A stretch of DNA of 64,000 nt from an uncultured Aquimarina sp. (lineage in GTDB: Bacteria > Bacteroidota > Bacteroidia > Flavobacteriales > Flavobacteriaceae): the NCBI GenBank assembly GCA_947498455.1, contig CANMKK010000003.1, positions 124,001 through 188,000 on the forward strand, in the 5' to 3' direction. The translations under genes and the position numbers were made by a program. Each line of letters begins with the position of its first letter. The stretch's first letter is position 1. The notes beneath the pieces are model-generated. The model was given only the letters and a program-made list of their open reading frames with translations. It was not told the DNA's origin and made no database searches. Below are positions 9,099 through 18,975 of this stretch, in pieces.

Positions 9099-9737
9099 AT
9101 GGATTTATTTTTAAAAATTAGGCAGAGTACTTTTACATTAATAGTACTGGTATGCAGTTTAAATTCTATTAATGCTCAAAAATTGGATGAAAATCCATTA
9201 TATGCCAGAGCCGGATTTAAAGGAGGAATTAATTATTCTACTATTATTGGAGATGTGGATAGTCCTAAAGGAAGAATACGTGTACATTTGGGAGTTGTTT
9301 TAGAATACCCTATTTCAGAAAAGTTTTATGTTCAGGGAGAATTATTATATTCTGCACAGGGATATTCTATTGATGTAGATGACATGGAGCAAAATGTAAG
9401 TCTTAATTATTTGACGTTGCCAATTCTAACAAAGTTATATCTTACCCAATCAATTAGTTTAGAAACCGGACCTCAGTTTTCATTATTAAATACTGTTGGA
9501 AATGACGATGTTGCGGATAATGATCCTTTTTTTAATTCATTCAATGATTTTGACTTTAGTTGGGGTATTGGTGGAAGTTATAGGTTAGAAAGTGGTTTGT
9601 TTTTTCAGTTACGTTATAATCTAGGGTTCTCTAATATTAATAAAGCTTCTATAAATAATAGAAATTCAATAGCGCAATTATCTATAGGTTACTTATTTAA
9701 AACAAAAAATAACCGTAGACAACTGTATGAACGCTAA
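9099..9737 (+). CDS. outer-membrane beta-barrel protein, PorT-like
   Basis: A 212-residue exported protein. ATG 9099 is chosen over an in-frame TTG two codons earlier because it starts the signal peptide directly (MDLFLKIRQSTFTLIVLVCS...NAQ). The mature region opens with RAGFKGGINYSTIIGD, a GxxxGxNxS strand typical of the PorT/outer-membrane barrel family in Bacteroidota. It continues with alternating strands (KFYVQGELLYSAQGYSI, LPILTKLYL, GIGGSYRLESGLFFQLRYNLG). The last residues KTKNNRRQLYER lie beyond the barrel. aroQ begins 32 bases later, so the two may be cotranscribed. Confidence 0.75.
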   Translation: MDLFLKIRQSTFTLIVLVCSLNSINAQKLDENPLYARAGFKGGINYSTIIGDVDSPKGRIRVHLGVVLEYPISEKFYVQGELLYSAQGYSIDVDDMEQNVSLNYLTLPILTKLYLTQSISLETGPQFSLLNTVGNDDVADNDPFFNSFNDFDFSWGIGGSYRLESGLFFQLRYNLGFSNINKASINNRNSIAQLSIGYLFKTKNNRRQLYER

Positions 9738-9769
9738 AAGTATAAATACATACATTAAGGAAAATATAT

Positions 9770-10183
9770 ATGAAGCTTTTAATTATAAATGGTCCTAATT
9801 TAAATTTACTAGGCAAGAGAGAACCAGGAATTTATGGTAATCAAACTTTCCAGGAGTTTTTTACTGAAATGCAAAAACAATTTAATACCATCGAACTTAA
9901 TTACTTTCAATCCAATATAGAAGGGGAGTTGATTACTAAAATACAAGAAGCTGATGATACTTATGAAGGTGTTATTCTAAATGCTGGGGCATATACACAT
10001 ACTTCAATAGGTATTGGAGATGCTATAAAAGCTGTCTCCGTTCCAGTTGTAGAGGTACATATTTCTAATACATTTGGTAGGGAAGAATTTAGGCATCAAT
10101 CATACATATCGCCCAATGCAAAGGGAGTAATACTTGGTTTTGGTATGCAAAGTTATGTTTTAGGAGTCCAAAGTTTTTTATAA
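9770..10183 (+). CDS. aroQ: type II 3-dehydroquinate dehydratase
   Basis: A 137-residue dodecameric-family dehydratase of the shikimate pathway, converting 3-dehydroquinate to 3-dehydroshikimate. Diagnostic motifs are in order: INGPNLNLLGKREPGIYG with the active-loop Arg and Tyr, FQSNIEGELI, NAGAYTHTSIGIGDAI, VEVHISN and REEFRHQSYISP. Length is typical. A strong bidirectional terminator follows at 10206. Confidence 0.97.
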   Translation: MKLLIINGPNLNLLGKREPGIYGNQTFQEFFTEMQKQFNTIELNYFQSNIEGELITKIQEADDTYEGVILNAGAYTHTSIGIGDAIKAVSVPVVEVHISNTFGREEFRHQSYISPNAKGVILGFGMQSYVLGVQSFL

Positions 10184-10205
10184 AATACTACCGTATAGAA
10201 ATCAA

Positions 10206-10232
10206 AAAAGGGGTTGAGAAACAACCCCTTTT
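10206..10232. terminator. bidirectional terminator between aroQ and the secreted protease
   Basis: AAAAGGGGTTG and CAACCCCTTTT form an 11-bp stem with a 5-base loop and A/T-rich flanks on both sides, between two convergent genes. Confidence 0.9.
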
Positions 10233-10308
10233 ACAATTAAAAACTTAAACTAATTAAACATCGTTATGCATTATTTATAAAAAATATGCGATGATTAATA
10301 TTATAGTG

Positions 10309-13300
10309 CTATCTAAAAATGATAGACTCATTATGAGTTTTTCCACCTATTCTTAGAGAGATTATATAAGGACCAGCCTCAATTCCAGTAGCATTTATAG
10401 ATTTATTAGTCGTAATTCCTTCTAATACCTTTCTTCCTTGTAAATCATAAAGATTAAAAGAAACCTGATCCGTAGGAGCAACTACATTGATCATGCGTTC
10501 TGAACCAACAGGGTTAGGGAATGTAGAAATCTGAATGGCTTTTGTCGTTACAAAATTTTGAACGACTGCTTCTCTTGCACTTCCTCCCAGTGAGAAGGTT
10601 GTAGATTCTGAACTACCAAATGCAGCACCTGAAGCTAATGTAGTACTTCCGGTAGTTAAAGTATAAGAACCATTTCCATATGAACAGCAAATGCCATCTC
10701 CGAATGTATCATTGATTGTAAATGTATAAGATCCTGCATCAAGGCATTCAGTTACTGATACTGTAGATCCGTCTGGTTGAGATCCATATGTACCTCCAGA
10801 AGCTACTACTTGACTACTACTATTAATAATTTGCCAGCTTGTTTCTTCTGGATAATTATCTAGGTTTAATGTCAAAGTAACATCTGTACAACTAACTATA
10901 CCAGAAGTTAAATTGATATCATCAATTGCCATATCTCCTCTCCAAGAACTACCAGTAATTCCATTAAATCGTAATTGTACACTATCACCGGTATAGGATG
11001 AAAGATCAATAGTTTCAGAGTTCCAAGAATTTCCTTGATTTCCTGATTCAGTCCAAAGAGAAGTCCAGGTAGCGCCATCATCATTACTAGCTTCTAGAGT
11101 CAATGTACCCATATTACTTCCGTACATGTGATATTGAAAAGAAAATGAAGCTTGAGTTTCTCCACTAAGATCAAAACATGGAGAATTTAGTATGGCTCTT
11201 TTATTAGGATAACCAGCTCCATTACCAGATGCTTCTATATACATATAATATGATCCATCAGCTCCGCTTGATGGTCCCGTATTACGTGATGGAGTTCCAT
11301 TCGCATCATTGGTCCAGTTAATATCATCATTTGTAGACTGACTCCAATCTCCTAATGTATTCTCAAAACTTTCTGCATATGGCAACGTAGTTATACCATT
11401 AGAACATCCATTTCCTCCTGCTAGAGTAGTTGCGGTTGCTGTATTACTAAATCCGGAAGTATTGCCTGCCGCATCTTTTGCCTTTACACTAAATGAATAT
11501 GATGTCTCCGATGATAGACCAGTTGCTTGATAAGTGGTGCCTGTAACAGAGGCTATTAGTGTTCCATCTTGGTATATATCATATCCAGTTACACCCACAT
11601 TATCCGTAGAAGCATTCCAGGAAATGTCAATTGTACTATTTGTAGCATTTGATGCAGATAAATTCGTTGGAGCCGAAGGGGCTTCAGTATCTGGTGCAAG
11701 TGTAGTAGCTGTGGCTGTATTGCTAAATCCTGAAATATTATCTGCTGCATCTTTTGCTTTTATACTAAATGAATATGATGTACCAGATGATAGGCCTGTT
11801 ACTTGATAAGTAGTACCTGTAACAGAAGCTATTAATGCTCCATCTTGATACACGTCATATCCAGTTACACCCACATTATCAGTAGAAGCATCCCAAGAAA
11901 GATCAATAGAACTTTCTGTTTCATTAGATGCGATTAAGTTGGTAGGGTTAGAGGGAGCTTCAGTATCAGGAGTTACTTCACCATTAATTTCGAAATTTGT
12001 GTTAGAAATGTCAAAGAATATATTGCCTGACCCTCTTACCATAATCCTATTTTGATTTCCTTGAAGATTTGGAACTATAATTGTATGTGATCCATCATTA
12101 GTTACAGCACTAGCCAAAGTGGTTGTATATGTATCACCTCCATCTGTAGAAAGTAATATATCTACATTAGCTGCATTTATCCCATTTCCTGTTGTACCGG
12201 CAACATTCCAAGTAATTGTTTGAGAAGATCCTGCCTCCCAACTTACATTAGTATTTGGAAAGTTTACGACAAAAGGACCAGCATTAGCGGTAACATTTAC
12301 TCTCATATCATCACTATTATTTCCTGCACCACCAGCTCTATTATCTCTTACAGTTACCCTAAAATTCAATGCTCTGGTAACAGTTGGTACTGCTTCCCAT
12401 TGCCAAGAAGTGGCTCCAGTTTTAATAGTTTCTAATCTAGGGAAATACCTAGTATTAGAGGTAGTAGGGTTATAAGATCTAAAAGATACTCCAGAAGTTG
12501 TAGTAGTACTAGGATTGGTATGAGCTGAATCATTTTCATCTGCTTGTTCCCAGCAGTAAGTGATTGGATCTCCATCTGCATCAGATCCACTTGCAGTCAA
12601 GACAAAGGCAGTACCTTGTGGAATTGTATAATCAGATCCTGCATTTGCTGTTGGGATGGTATTTCCAGTATTAGTATTTGTTTGACAACTTGTTGATTTT
12701 ACATAATTAGTTACCTGTTCAATGGTATAGAAATGGAAATATGGATCACTGTTTTGTTGTACATCAGTAGCTCCTGTAATCCCAGCATATCCCATAATAG
12801 TAGATCCACTACCTGGCTCATAATGAGCATTTGTTCCTTCATTTCTAAAAGAAAAAGTATGATTTCCTCCAAATTGATGACCTATCTCATGTGCTACATA
12901 ATCAATATCAAATTCATCTCCTTGTGGAGTTCCTCTCGATGTAAAAGCGCTTCCTTTACTTCCATCTACACATACGCAACCAATACAGCCAGCATTTCCA
13001 TTATCACCAGCAAGAGCAAATAAATGTCCAATATCATAGTTAGCTTCGCCAATTACACTGGTAAGTGTTGATTGCAGTTGGCTATTAAAACTTCCATTAG
13101 AGTAAGGGTCAGTACTTGAATTAGTATATATTACATCATCATTATTAGCAATTAATACCATTGTAACTGCAAAATCATTTTCGAAAACACCATTCACTCG
13201 AGTCATTGAAGCATTAATTGCCGCCATTGCTCCAGCTTTGGTTCCTCCATGGAATTGTGTATACTCTCCATTGGTAGAAACAGCTAAGCGATATGTTCTT

Positions 13301-13890
13301 AATGTACTATCATCAGCGTTTTTGAAGTTTTTATTTATATTTTTGGAGTAATTAGGTGTGTTTTCATTTACTAAGCACTCAAATCTACTGTGAACAGAAG
13401 ATTTTTCAGCTCTCTTATATATCGTATATGTATTACCATTTCTAGTAATAGGTTCGATAAATACAGCTTCTCCTTTACCAGAAAATCGCATACTTTGCAA
13501 TCCGCTAGGAGCGATGCTAAATCTAATTCTGGCAGATGGATCACTAATACCTTGACCGGCATATGACTTTATTCCAGGGTATTTAGCAGCTAAATCGGGA
13601 TGCATTACCGGTGCTTCAAATACCTTAAATGATTCCATTTTACCTTTTGAATTCGGAAAATCAATAATAACATTAGAATTCAATGATTTTTCACGTAAAG
13701 GAGAACTTTTAAGCATTTGTACCATTTCATTGACATCTAAGTCAAAAAGAGTTTTGGTAGGTAAATCCATTTTTGTGGATATGATATCCGAGGCTTTTAA
13801 ATTAGATTCTGCTTTTTTCCAAGGAGATTTTTGGGAGAATCCTAAGTTAAAAATAAGTAATCCTAAAAATAGTGATAATAGTGTTTTCAT
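10309..13890 (-). CDS. secreted reprolysin-like zinc metalloprotease with FN3 repeats and type IX sorting domain
   Basis: A 1,193-residue exported protease. Signal peptide 1-19 (LLIFNLGFSQ), then a propeptide to about 195. The metzincin catalytic domain (about 195-405) has HEIGHQFGGNH with H334, H338 and H344, and the Met-turn STIMGYAG. After it come a PKD/Ig-like region, two near-identical FN3 domains (about 642-825), a MAM/jelly-roll-like domain (about 840-1000), a Cys-containing beta domain (FGDGICCSYGNGSYTL), and a type A T9SS C-terminal domain (STFPNPVG... VAPTDQVSFNLYDLQGRKV). It should be exported by Sec, then T9SS, and released or anchored outside. Substrate unknown; protein degradation is inferred. 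Confidence 0.93.
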   Translation of the reverse strand: MKTLLSLFLGLLIFNLGFSQKSPWKKAESNLKASDIISTKMDLPTKTLFDLDVNEMVQMLKSSPLREKSLNSNVIIDFPNSKGKMESFKVFEAPVMHPDLAAKYPGIKSYAGQGISDPSARIRFSIAPSGLQSMRFSGKGEAVFIEPITRNGNTYTIYKRAEKSSVHSRFECLVNENTPNYSKNINKNFKNADDSTLRTYRLAVSTNGEYTQFHGGTKAGAMAAINASMTRVNGVFENDFAVTMVLIANNDDVIYTNSSTDPYSNGSFNSQLQSTLTSVIGEANYDIGHLFALAGDNGNAGCIGCVCVDGSKGSAFTSRGTPQGDEFDIDYVAHEIGHQFGGNHTFSFRNEGTNAHYEPGSGSTIMGYAGITGATDVQQNSDPYFHFYTIEQVTNYVKSTSCQTNTNTGNTIPTANAGSDYTIPQGTAFVLTASGSDADGDPITYCWEQADENDSAHTNPSTTTTSGVSFRSYNPTTSNTRYFPRLETIKTGATSWQWEAVPTVTRALNFRVTVRDNRAGGAGNNSDDMRVNVTANAGPFVVNFPNTNVSWEAGSSQTITWNVAGTTGNGINAANVDILLSTDGGDTYTTTLASAVTNDGSHTIIVPNLQGNQNRIMVRGSGNIFFDISNTNFEINGEVTPDTEAPSNPTNLIASNETESSIDLSWDASTDNVGVTGYDVYQDGALIASVTGTTYQVTGLSSGTSYSFSIKAKDAADNISGFSNTATATTLAPDTEAPSAPTNLSASNATNSTIDISWNASTDNVGVTGYDIYQDGTLIASVTGTTYQATGLSSETSYSFSVKAKDAAGNTSGFSNTATATTLAGGNGCSNGITTLPYAESFENTLGDWSQSTNDDINWTNDANGTPSRNTGPSSGADGSYYMYIEASGNGAGYPNKRAILNSPCFDLSGETQASFSFQYHMYGSNMGTLTLEASNDDGATWTSLWTESGNQGNSWNSETIDLSSYTGDSVQLRFNGITGSSWRGDMAIDDINLTSGIVSCTDVTLTLNLDNYPEETSWQIINSSSQVVASGGTYGSQPDGSTVSVTECLDAGSYTFTINDTFGDGICCSYGNGSYTLTTGSTTLASGAAFGSSESTTFSLGGSAREAVVQNFVTTKAIQISTFPNPVGSERMINVVAPTDQVSFNLYDLQGRKVLEGITTNKSINATGIEAGPYIISLRIGGKTHNESIIFR
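11416..11967 (-). repeat. tandem duplication of an FN3 module inside the protease gene
   Basis: Two adjacent 276-base units (11692-11967 and 11416-11691) encode 92-residue FN3 domains. They share DNVGVTGYD, YQDGxLIASVTGTTYQ and SGFSNTATATTLA almost without change. DNA identity is also high, indicating recent duplication or gene conversion. Confidence 0.85.
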
Positions 13891-14304
13891 AATTAATAAT
13901 TAATTTGAGTTAATACTGATGTAAATTAACAATATTTAAGTAATCATTAACATTATGATATTAAAATATTTAAAAAATGTTAAAAATAACATTTTTTAAT
14001 AAATAGTTATTATTTGTAAACGCCTTGTGTATATGGTTTCATCTATTTTTAATGAACAACAGGTTAATTTAATTTTATTGTGTATTTAAATAATTGATTT
14101 TTTGTTTTTTACGGTTTTAAATCATGTAGTTTATAGTAAAAACATACAGGGAAAAAACAAACTATACGAAGTGGGGGATAAGTCTGTAAGTTTTTATGGT
14201 ATTTTGTACGTTTAACATTAATGAAATTAATATATATCTAAAAATTAATATTCTAATGAATAAACAAAAAGAGGGGTATTGTAAGAAGAGTATGAAATAA
14301 AAAA
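13891..14304. other. AT-rich intergenic region upstream of the protease
   Basis: No ORF with coding character and no clear consensus promoter was found on either strand. The sequence is very AT-rich. It holds the protease 5' region on one side and the downstream side of the LysM gene on the other. Confidence 0.5.
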
Positions 14305-14324
14305 GGCTACCTGAATAGGTAGCC
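14305..14324 (-). terminator. terminator of the BON-LysM gene
   Basis: GGCTACCT-ATTC-AGGTAGCC is an 8-bp perfect stem, followed on the minus strand by a run of six T. Confidence 0.85.
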
Positions 14325-14353
14325 GTATATTATAGTATATAATATGAATTGTA

Positions 14354-14731
14354 TTATATATTAGGAATGATTAATTCCTGATCTGGATGAATAACATCTG
14401 GATTAGATAAAATATGAGTATTAGCTTCAAAAATTTGTTTGTATTTCATAGGATCTTTAAAGTAATGTTTTGCAATCTTACTTAAAGACTCACCACTTTT
14501 AACTATATGCCTGTGATATACAGATTCATCAGCAACATCAATATCAGCAATGATATCTCCAGGAGTTTCTCCTCCAATTTCCTTTATTTTATCCCAAATT
14601 TGATTTTTCTCATATTGAGTACCCGCAGTTCCTTTTACTTTAAGAATGCCATTTTCCTCTGATACATCACCGTTTTGGATATTTAGTTTCTCTCCAAGCT
14701 CCAAAACATCTTGATATTTAGCTTTTACCAT
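14354..14731 (-). CDS. BON-LysM protein, Kbp/YgaU type
   Basis: A 125-residue protein without a signal peptide. Residues about 1-65 form a BON-like fold (GDVSEENGILKVKGTAGT). About 74-123 form a LysM domain (YHRHIVKSGESLSKIAKHYF...DPDQ-like HPDQELIIP). This is the layout of E. coli Kbp, a cytoplasmic potassium-binding protein, at a similar length (149 there). Potassium binding here is by analogy only; peptidoglycan binding is less likely because no export signal is visible. It is monocistronic, with its own terminator. Confidence 0.8.
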   Translation of the reverse strand: MVKAKYQDVLELGEKLNIQNGDVSEENGILKVKGTAGTQYEKNQIWDKIKEIGGETPGDIIADIDVADESVYHRHIVKSGESLSKIAKHYFKDPMKYKQIFEANTHILSNPDVIHPDQELIIPNI

Positions 14732-14883
14732 AACTAAGTTGATTTATTAAATTATTAGATTAGATTTACTCAAATATAATAATTTCTATAATGAGTTTAT
14801 TGTTATTTTGCTGCTAAAAAACAATGAATTTTCGATAAAAAGCACATTTTATCTATATTCGAATCTTCAATAATTAAAAGCTT

Positions 14884-15672
14884 ATGTTTCAAAAAAGGTA
14901 TTACTATCTGATTCAATTACAATATTTAGGATTTAGATACCACGGATGGCAAAAACAACCGCAAGTAAATACTTTGCAAAGAATGGTCGAAAGAACTATT
15001 ACTTATGTATTAAATCATAAAAATTTTAAAATTTTAGCTTCAGGTAGAACGGATGCTAAAGTCTCTGCGAATGATGCCTATATTGAATTGTTTGTAAATG
15101 ATGATCCTTTAGATCTAAAAGATTTTTTTGATCTGTTTAATGATAACCTTCCACAGGATATTAGAGCTTTAAGTATTCAAGAAACGGATAAACAGTTTAA
15201 TATAATTCAACATCCTAAGGTAAAAGAGTATATGTATTTGTTTTCTTTTGGCAAGAAATTCCATCCTTTTAGCGCACCATTCATGTATAATGTTATGGAA
15301 GATTTAAATATTAAATTAATGCAAAAAGGAGCTAGGTTATTTGAAGGAAAACATAATTTTAGATCTTATTGTCATAGACCCAATGAGCATACAATTCTCG
15401 AAGGCGAGATTTTACAATGCTGCATTGTGAAAAATGATATATATACGGCAAGTTTTTTTCCTGAAGAGAGTTATTTATTGCAAGTGAAAGGGGAAGGTTT
15501 TAAAAGAAATCAGATTCGACTTATGATGGGAGCCTTATTAGATTTAGGAAAAGGAAAAATAGACATTGATTTTATTAAGCGCACTCTGAATCCTAATGAA
15601 GAAAAAATTGTTTTAGAACATATTGTTCCTGGCTCCGGATTAATACTCAATTCTATAGAATTTAAGAGCTAA
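14884..15672 (+). CDS. truA: TruA-family tRNA pseudouridine synthase
   Basis: A 262-residue pseudouridine synthase. The N-terminus YYLIQLQYLGFRYHGWQKQP is the TruA opening. The catalytic Asp sits in ASGRTDAKVSAND, where most TruA proteins have GRTDAGVHA, so two loop residues differ while the Asp is kept. The end ILEGEIL...FKRNQIRLMMGALLDLGKG matches the family C-terminal half. Canonical TruA acts at tRNA positions 38-40. Given the altered loop this may be a second, divergent TruA of the genome, so the site specificity is uncertain. The start ATG is at 14884. Confidence 0.85.
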   Translation: MFQKRYYYLIQLQYLGFRYHGWQKQPQVNTLQRMVERTITYVLNHKNFKILASGRTDAKVSANDAYIELFVNDDPLDLKDFFDLFNDNLPQDIRALSIQETDKQFNIIQHPKVKEYMYLFSFGKKFHPFSAPFMYNVMEDLNIKLMQKGARLFEGKHNFRSYCHRPNEHTILEGEILQCCIVKNDIYTASFFPEESYLLQVKGEGFKRNQIRLMMGALLDLGKGKIDIDFIKRTLNPNEEKIVLEHIVPGSGLILNSIEFKS

Positions 15673-15845
15673 ATAGAAGCAATAAATGTACTGGTAATGA
15701 AAGTTATATCTAATAACCTGAGTTCGATTGTTATTTTATTAAAAATCAGATTGTTATGTTTTATTTTCAGGTCGAGCGAAGTCGAGATCTATTGACTTGA
15801 TAATATAGAAAAGCTCAGATAGTCGCTTAGACGAAAGTAAAAATC

Positions 15846-15890
15846 AACTACTACTGACTTGAAGCCGGTAGTAGTTTGATCAATTTTTTT
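15846..15890. terminator. bidirectional terminator between truA and the sorting-domain protein
   Basis: AACTACTAC and GTAGTAGTT form a 9-bp stem with a 13-base loop. A run of seven T follows on the plus strand and GATTTTTACT on the minus strand. It lies between convergent genes. Just upstream, near 15771-15787, is TCGAGCGAAGTCGAGA, an imperfect TCGA repeat of a kind I recall scattered in flavobacterial genomes. Confidence 0.7.
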
Positions 15891-15925
15891 ATACTTGATT
15901 TATAAATAAAAGCTTGTAATAATTT

Positions 15926-18580
15926 TTATCGAATCAATGCAAAATGACTTACATATGTTGCAGATCCATCTAATAATTCTGCTTTAAACCAATATTCTGT
16001 AGAAGGCAGGTTTTTTCCGTTATATGTCCCATCCCATCCTGATCCATTAGGATCTAACTGTTTTAAAAGTTTTCCAAACCTGTCAAATATATGGATAGAC
16101 ATATCAGGAACATCAAAATCCGCTATTACATTCCAGGTTTCGTGAAAACCATCACCGTTCGGAGTAAAATACTTAGGAAAACCTACTACAAATATCTCTT
16201 TGGTAATAGAGCCACAGCCACCTGCATCAGATACTGTAACTTCATGTATGCCAAGAGAAACATTCTCGAATAATCCATCTTCCTGAAACTCTCCGTTATC
16301 GAGGCTAAATTGGTAATCACCATTACCTGTTACTGTAGCTATAATATTATTATTATCAGAAAACACACCCTGAGATAAAGCTAGGTTTAAGTCTAAAGGA
16401 CCAGTATAGCTATCAATCATAATATTACTAATGTTAAAACAATTAGAATCGTTTGCCGTATAAACAACCAAATAATCTCCCGGCTCTGTAGCTATAATGC
16501 TAGAAGAAGTTTCTCCTACGATCTCTGTTCCATTATGACTCCAGGTAAAGGAAAAATCAGTTTCGCTTAGAAATGTTTCAATAACTGGAAAGTCTCCTGT
16601 ATCAATAGGAATCCCATTTTCATCAAGACATATCTGTCCATTTGCTTCTAATTGTACTTCACGTACCAGATCAATACTAAGAGTAACATCTATCATAGAG
16701 CTAACACATCCTTGTACTATATCAACTGCTTCTACCATATAGGTATGTGTACCTATTTCATTAGTGGTAGGAACATATTCCAGAGAGTTCTCCGCTATTA
16801 AAGTGCCATCTTCGGCATACCAATTGGCACTAAGTCCATTTTGTACATCTACTGATAATACGGGTATTATATCTCCTAGACAGATACTTTCATTACTTGG
16901 ATTACTAGGCTCGGCAATAGTTGGACACTCACATTCTGGCGCTGTAATTTCCATAGTAAGATCACAAGCTGCATTAGCTGGATTTACAGCGGTTAATCTA
17001 ACATCAATTCCACTTTCTATTCCCGATACCAATGAGTTAATTAGATCAACAGTTGCGGTTCCAGCAGGGTCTACAGAAATGTCCCAAGTACCATTAGTTG
17101 TAAATGAAATCGAGTATGTTCTTCTATCTGCTGAACAGGATGTTTCTGTTAGAGTTAAGATTGGTGTTATATCTACAGTAACATCTATTGTAGCTGTATC
17201 ATCCGGGCATAAAGAAGATTGATCACCAGCTACTGTATATGTATATGTTCCAGAAGTATCAATAGAGGGATCAAAAATGCCAGTACCGCTCTGTAAAGCT
17301 GGAGTCCAAGTACCATTGTTATCCGGTGTGCCTCCTAATATTCCAAATAAATCAATAGCGTCATCTGTAGAACAGAGAGTAGTTTCATTTGATATACCTG
17401 CATCTGGTCTGGTAATTACTGTAACTGTTATAGAGTCTTCGATAGCCACACCAAGGTCCGTGACAATTACAGTATATGTACCGCCTTCAGATACCGTAAT
17501 ATTTGCTGTAGATTCCCCAGGTATGGTTACTCCGTTAAGCTGCCATTCGTAGGTTTCTGATCCAGAAAAAGGGTCTTCTACATTTCTTGCAGTTAATATT
17601 TCTGTATCTCCTTCACAAAGAACAAAGTCTAATTCAGAATCAGATTCATCAACAATAACTACATTGGATTTTACCGAAAAACCTCTAATAAAAACTGCAG
17701 AATCTAACTGTGCATCTCCTCTATCTGCAATAACCATTTTAATTGTATATGTTTCTCCGGGTACTACTATAGTTTCTGTGTTTAATATTGTAGTATATCC
17801 ATCGAACTGTACAACATTGGTATTGTTAATTCCAGAATTACTAACATATAATTCTGGAAAAAAATTCACTCCCAATTCTTCTCCACCACAGCGAAAAGGA
17901 TCCCCATTTTGGTCTAGATCGATATGTATGGATCCTGTATTGACAACTATATTATTGGAACCTGGAATAGCGGCTATATTACTCCCTCCAAATGGAGCTC
18001 CAGAGTTATCCGGAATTCCAGGACCTTTTATAAGAAAAGCAAATCCATCTCTTACATTTGGACTACATTCATAATCATCTTCATATTCTTCGGATGCAAA
18101 AATAAAATCGAATACTAAAGTATTTCCTTCTGGAATGAAATCAAATTGAAAGACTGTAGCATTTAACGTTTCATGATTATCACCATTGGTAAGATCTAAT
18201 ATAGTCTTAAGATCTTGATCCCCTACCCAAGAGGTTTGACCGGCTCCATTAGCTATATTATCATTGGGGCCTTCTGTATCGACTGCTATACCGGTAGAAA
18301 GTACGATTCCTTCATCAAAGGGGAAATTACTATTTCCTCGGGTAAAATATCCCCAACTTCTTAATTCTGGATTTCCAATACCTTGGGGATCTTCTGCCAC
18401 GATGATTGTAGTAGGGTCAAAAATGATTCCATCATTAGCAATAAGTACATCACGAACCAATTCACCAGCAGTTAAGTTGGTTAAAGGATTGCCCTCTGGG
18501 TTCACATCAATTGATTCTTGCGAAAATGTAATATAATAGCCTAATAAAATCAATAGTGTGAAAATTGATTTTTTTTGCAT
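15926..18580 (-). CDS. choice-of-anchor L adhesin-like protein with type B (gliding) sorting domain
   Basis: An 884-residue secreted protein. Signal peptide about 1-20 (LLILLGYYITFSQ). Residues about 35-310 match the choice-of-anchor L pattern: TNLTAGELVRDVLI, GIVLSTG, FDFIFASEEYEDD and NVRDGFAFLIKGPG. Then come Ig/PKD-like beta domains with Cys pairs, and about 795-884 is the gliding-motility C-terminal domain (FPKYFTPNGDGFHETW, IHIFDRFGKLLKQL, GWDGTYNGKNLPSTEYW), the type B T9SS signal. It should reach the cell surface or medium through the type IX system. Adhesion or gliding roles are inferred from relatives. It stands alone with its own terminator. Confidence 0.88.
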   Translation of the reverse strand: MQKKSIFTLLILLGYYITFSQESIDVNPEGNPLTNLTAGELVRDVLIANDGIIFDPTTIIVAEDPQGIGNPELRSWGYFTRGNSNFPFDEGIVLSTGIAVDTEGPNDNIANGAGQTSWVGDQDLKTILDLTNGDNHETLNATVFQFDFIPEGNTLVFDFIFASEEYEDDYECSPNVRDGFAFLIKGPGIPDNSGAPFGGSNIAAIPGSNNIVVNTGSIHIDLDQNGDPFRCGGEELGVNFFPELYVSNSGINNTNVVQFDGYTTILNTETIVVPGETYTIKMVIADRGDAQLDSAVFIRGFSVKSNVVIVDESDSELDFVLCEGDTEILTARNVEDPFSGSETYEWQLNGVTIPGESTANITVSEGGTYTVIVTDLGVAIEDSITVTVITRPDAGISNETTLCSTDDAIDLFGILGGTPDNNGTWTPALQSGTGIFDPSIDTSGTYTYTVAGDQSSLCPDDTATIDVTVDITPILTLTETSCSADRRTYSISFTTNGTWDISVDPAGTATVDLINSLVSGIESGIDVRLTAVNPANAACDLTMEITAPECECPTIAEPSNPSNESICLGDIIPVLSVDVQNGLSANWYAEDGTLIAENSLEYVPTTNEIGTHTYMVEAVDIVQGCVSSMIDVTLSIDLVREVQLEANGQICLDENGIPIDTGDFPVIETFLSETDFSFTWSHNGTEIVGETSSSIIATEPGDYLVVYTANDSNCFNISNIMIDSYTGPLDLNLALSQGVFSDNNNIIATVTGNGDYQFSLDNGEFQEDGLFENVSLGIHEVTVSDAGGCGSITKEIFVVGFPKYFTPNGDGFHETWNVIADFDVPDMSIHIFDRFGKLLKQLDPNGSGWDGTYNGKNLPSTEYWFKAELLDGSATYVSHFALIR

Positions 18581-18975
18581 TTTGAGTTTGTGTTGAGTTA
18601 GTTTTGTTTATTCCAACGTAATTTTTGGATATATTATTACATTTTATATTTTTCATTAGTTATTATTAACTTTTATCATGTAGGGTATTATTTTCAATAA
18701 TTTTCACTTAGATCACATTGTGGTTTCTCATGGATTAAATTTACACTTTAACCGTAATTACGTCATTTTTTCAGGATTTAAAAAAAATCTATATTTCTTC
18801 TGGATAATTGATTAAACTAATCCATTTTTTGCGTAAAATGAATAACTAATGAATTAGAAAAAAAATAATGGTAAAGATGTATTTTTTGAAATAATTATTT
18901 AGTCTGTACTTTTTTTATCAAGCATGATATAGAAATAATGTATTTTGTACTATATATTTTGATGATATTATTTAT
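18581..18975. other. AT-rich intergenic region
   Basis: The divergent promoter region for the 15926-18580 and 18976-19776 genes. No ORF with coding character and no convincing hairpin or repeat was found. Confidence 0.5.

Noticed and set aside
12220..13023. Plus-strand open frames opposite the secreted protease, and similar frames opposite thrA, recQ and other genes
   Set aside because: They are shadows of well-supported genes with no motifs, signals or ribosome context of their own.
18581..18975. Promoter boxes before the aldose-epimerase-like gene
   Set aside because: TATATTTTGATG is one base off the TAnnTTTG spacing and no -33 box is in place, so it was not listed.
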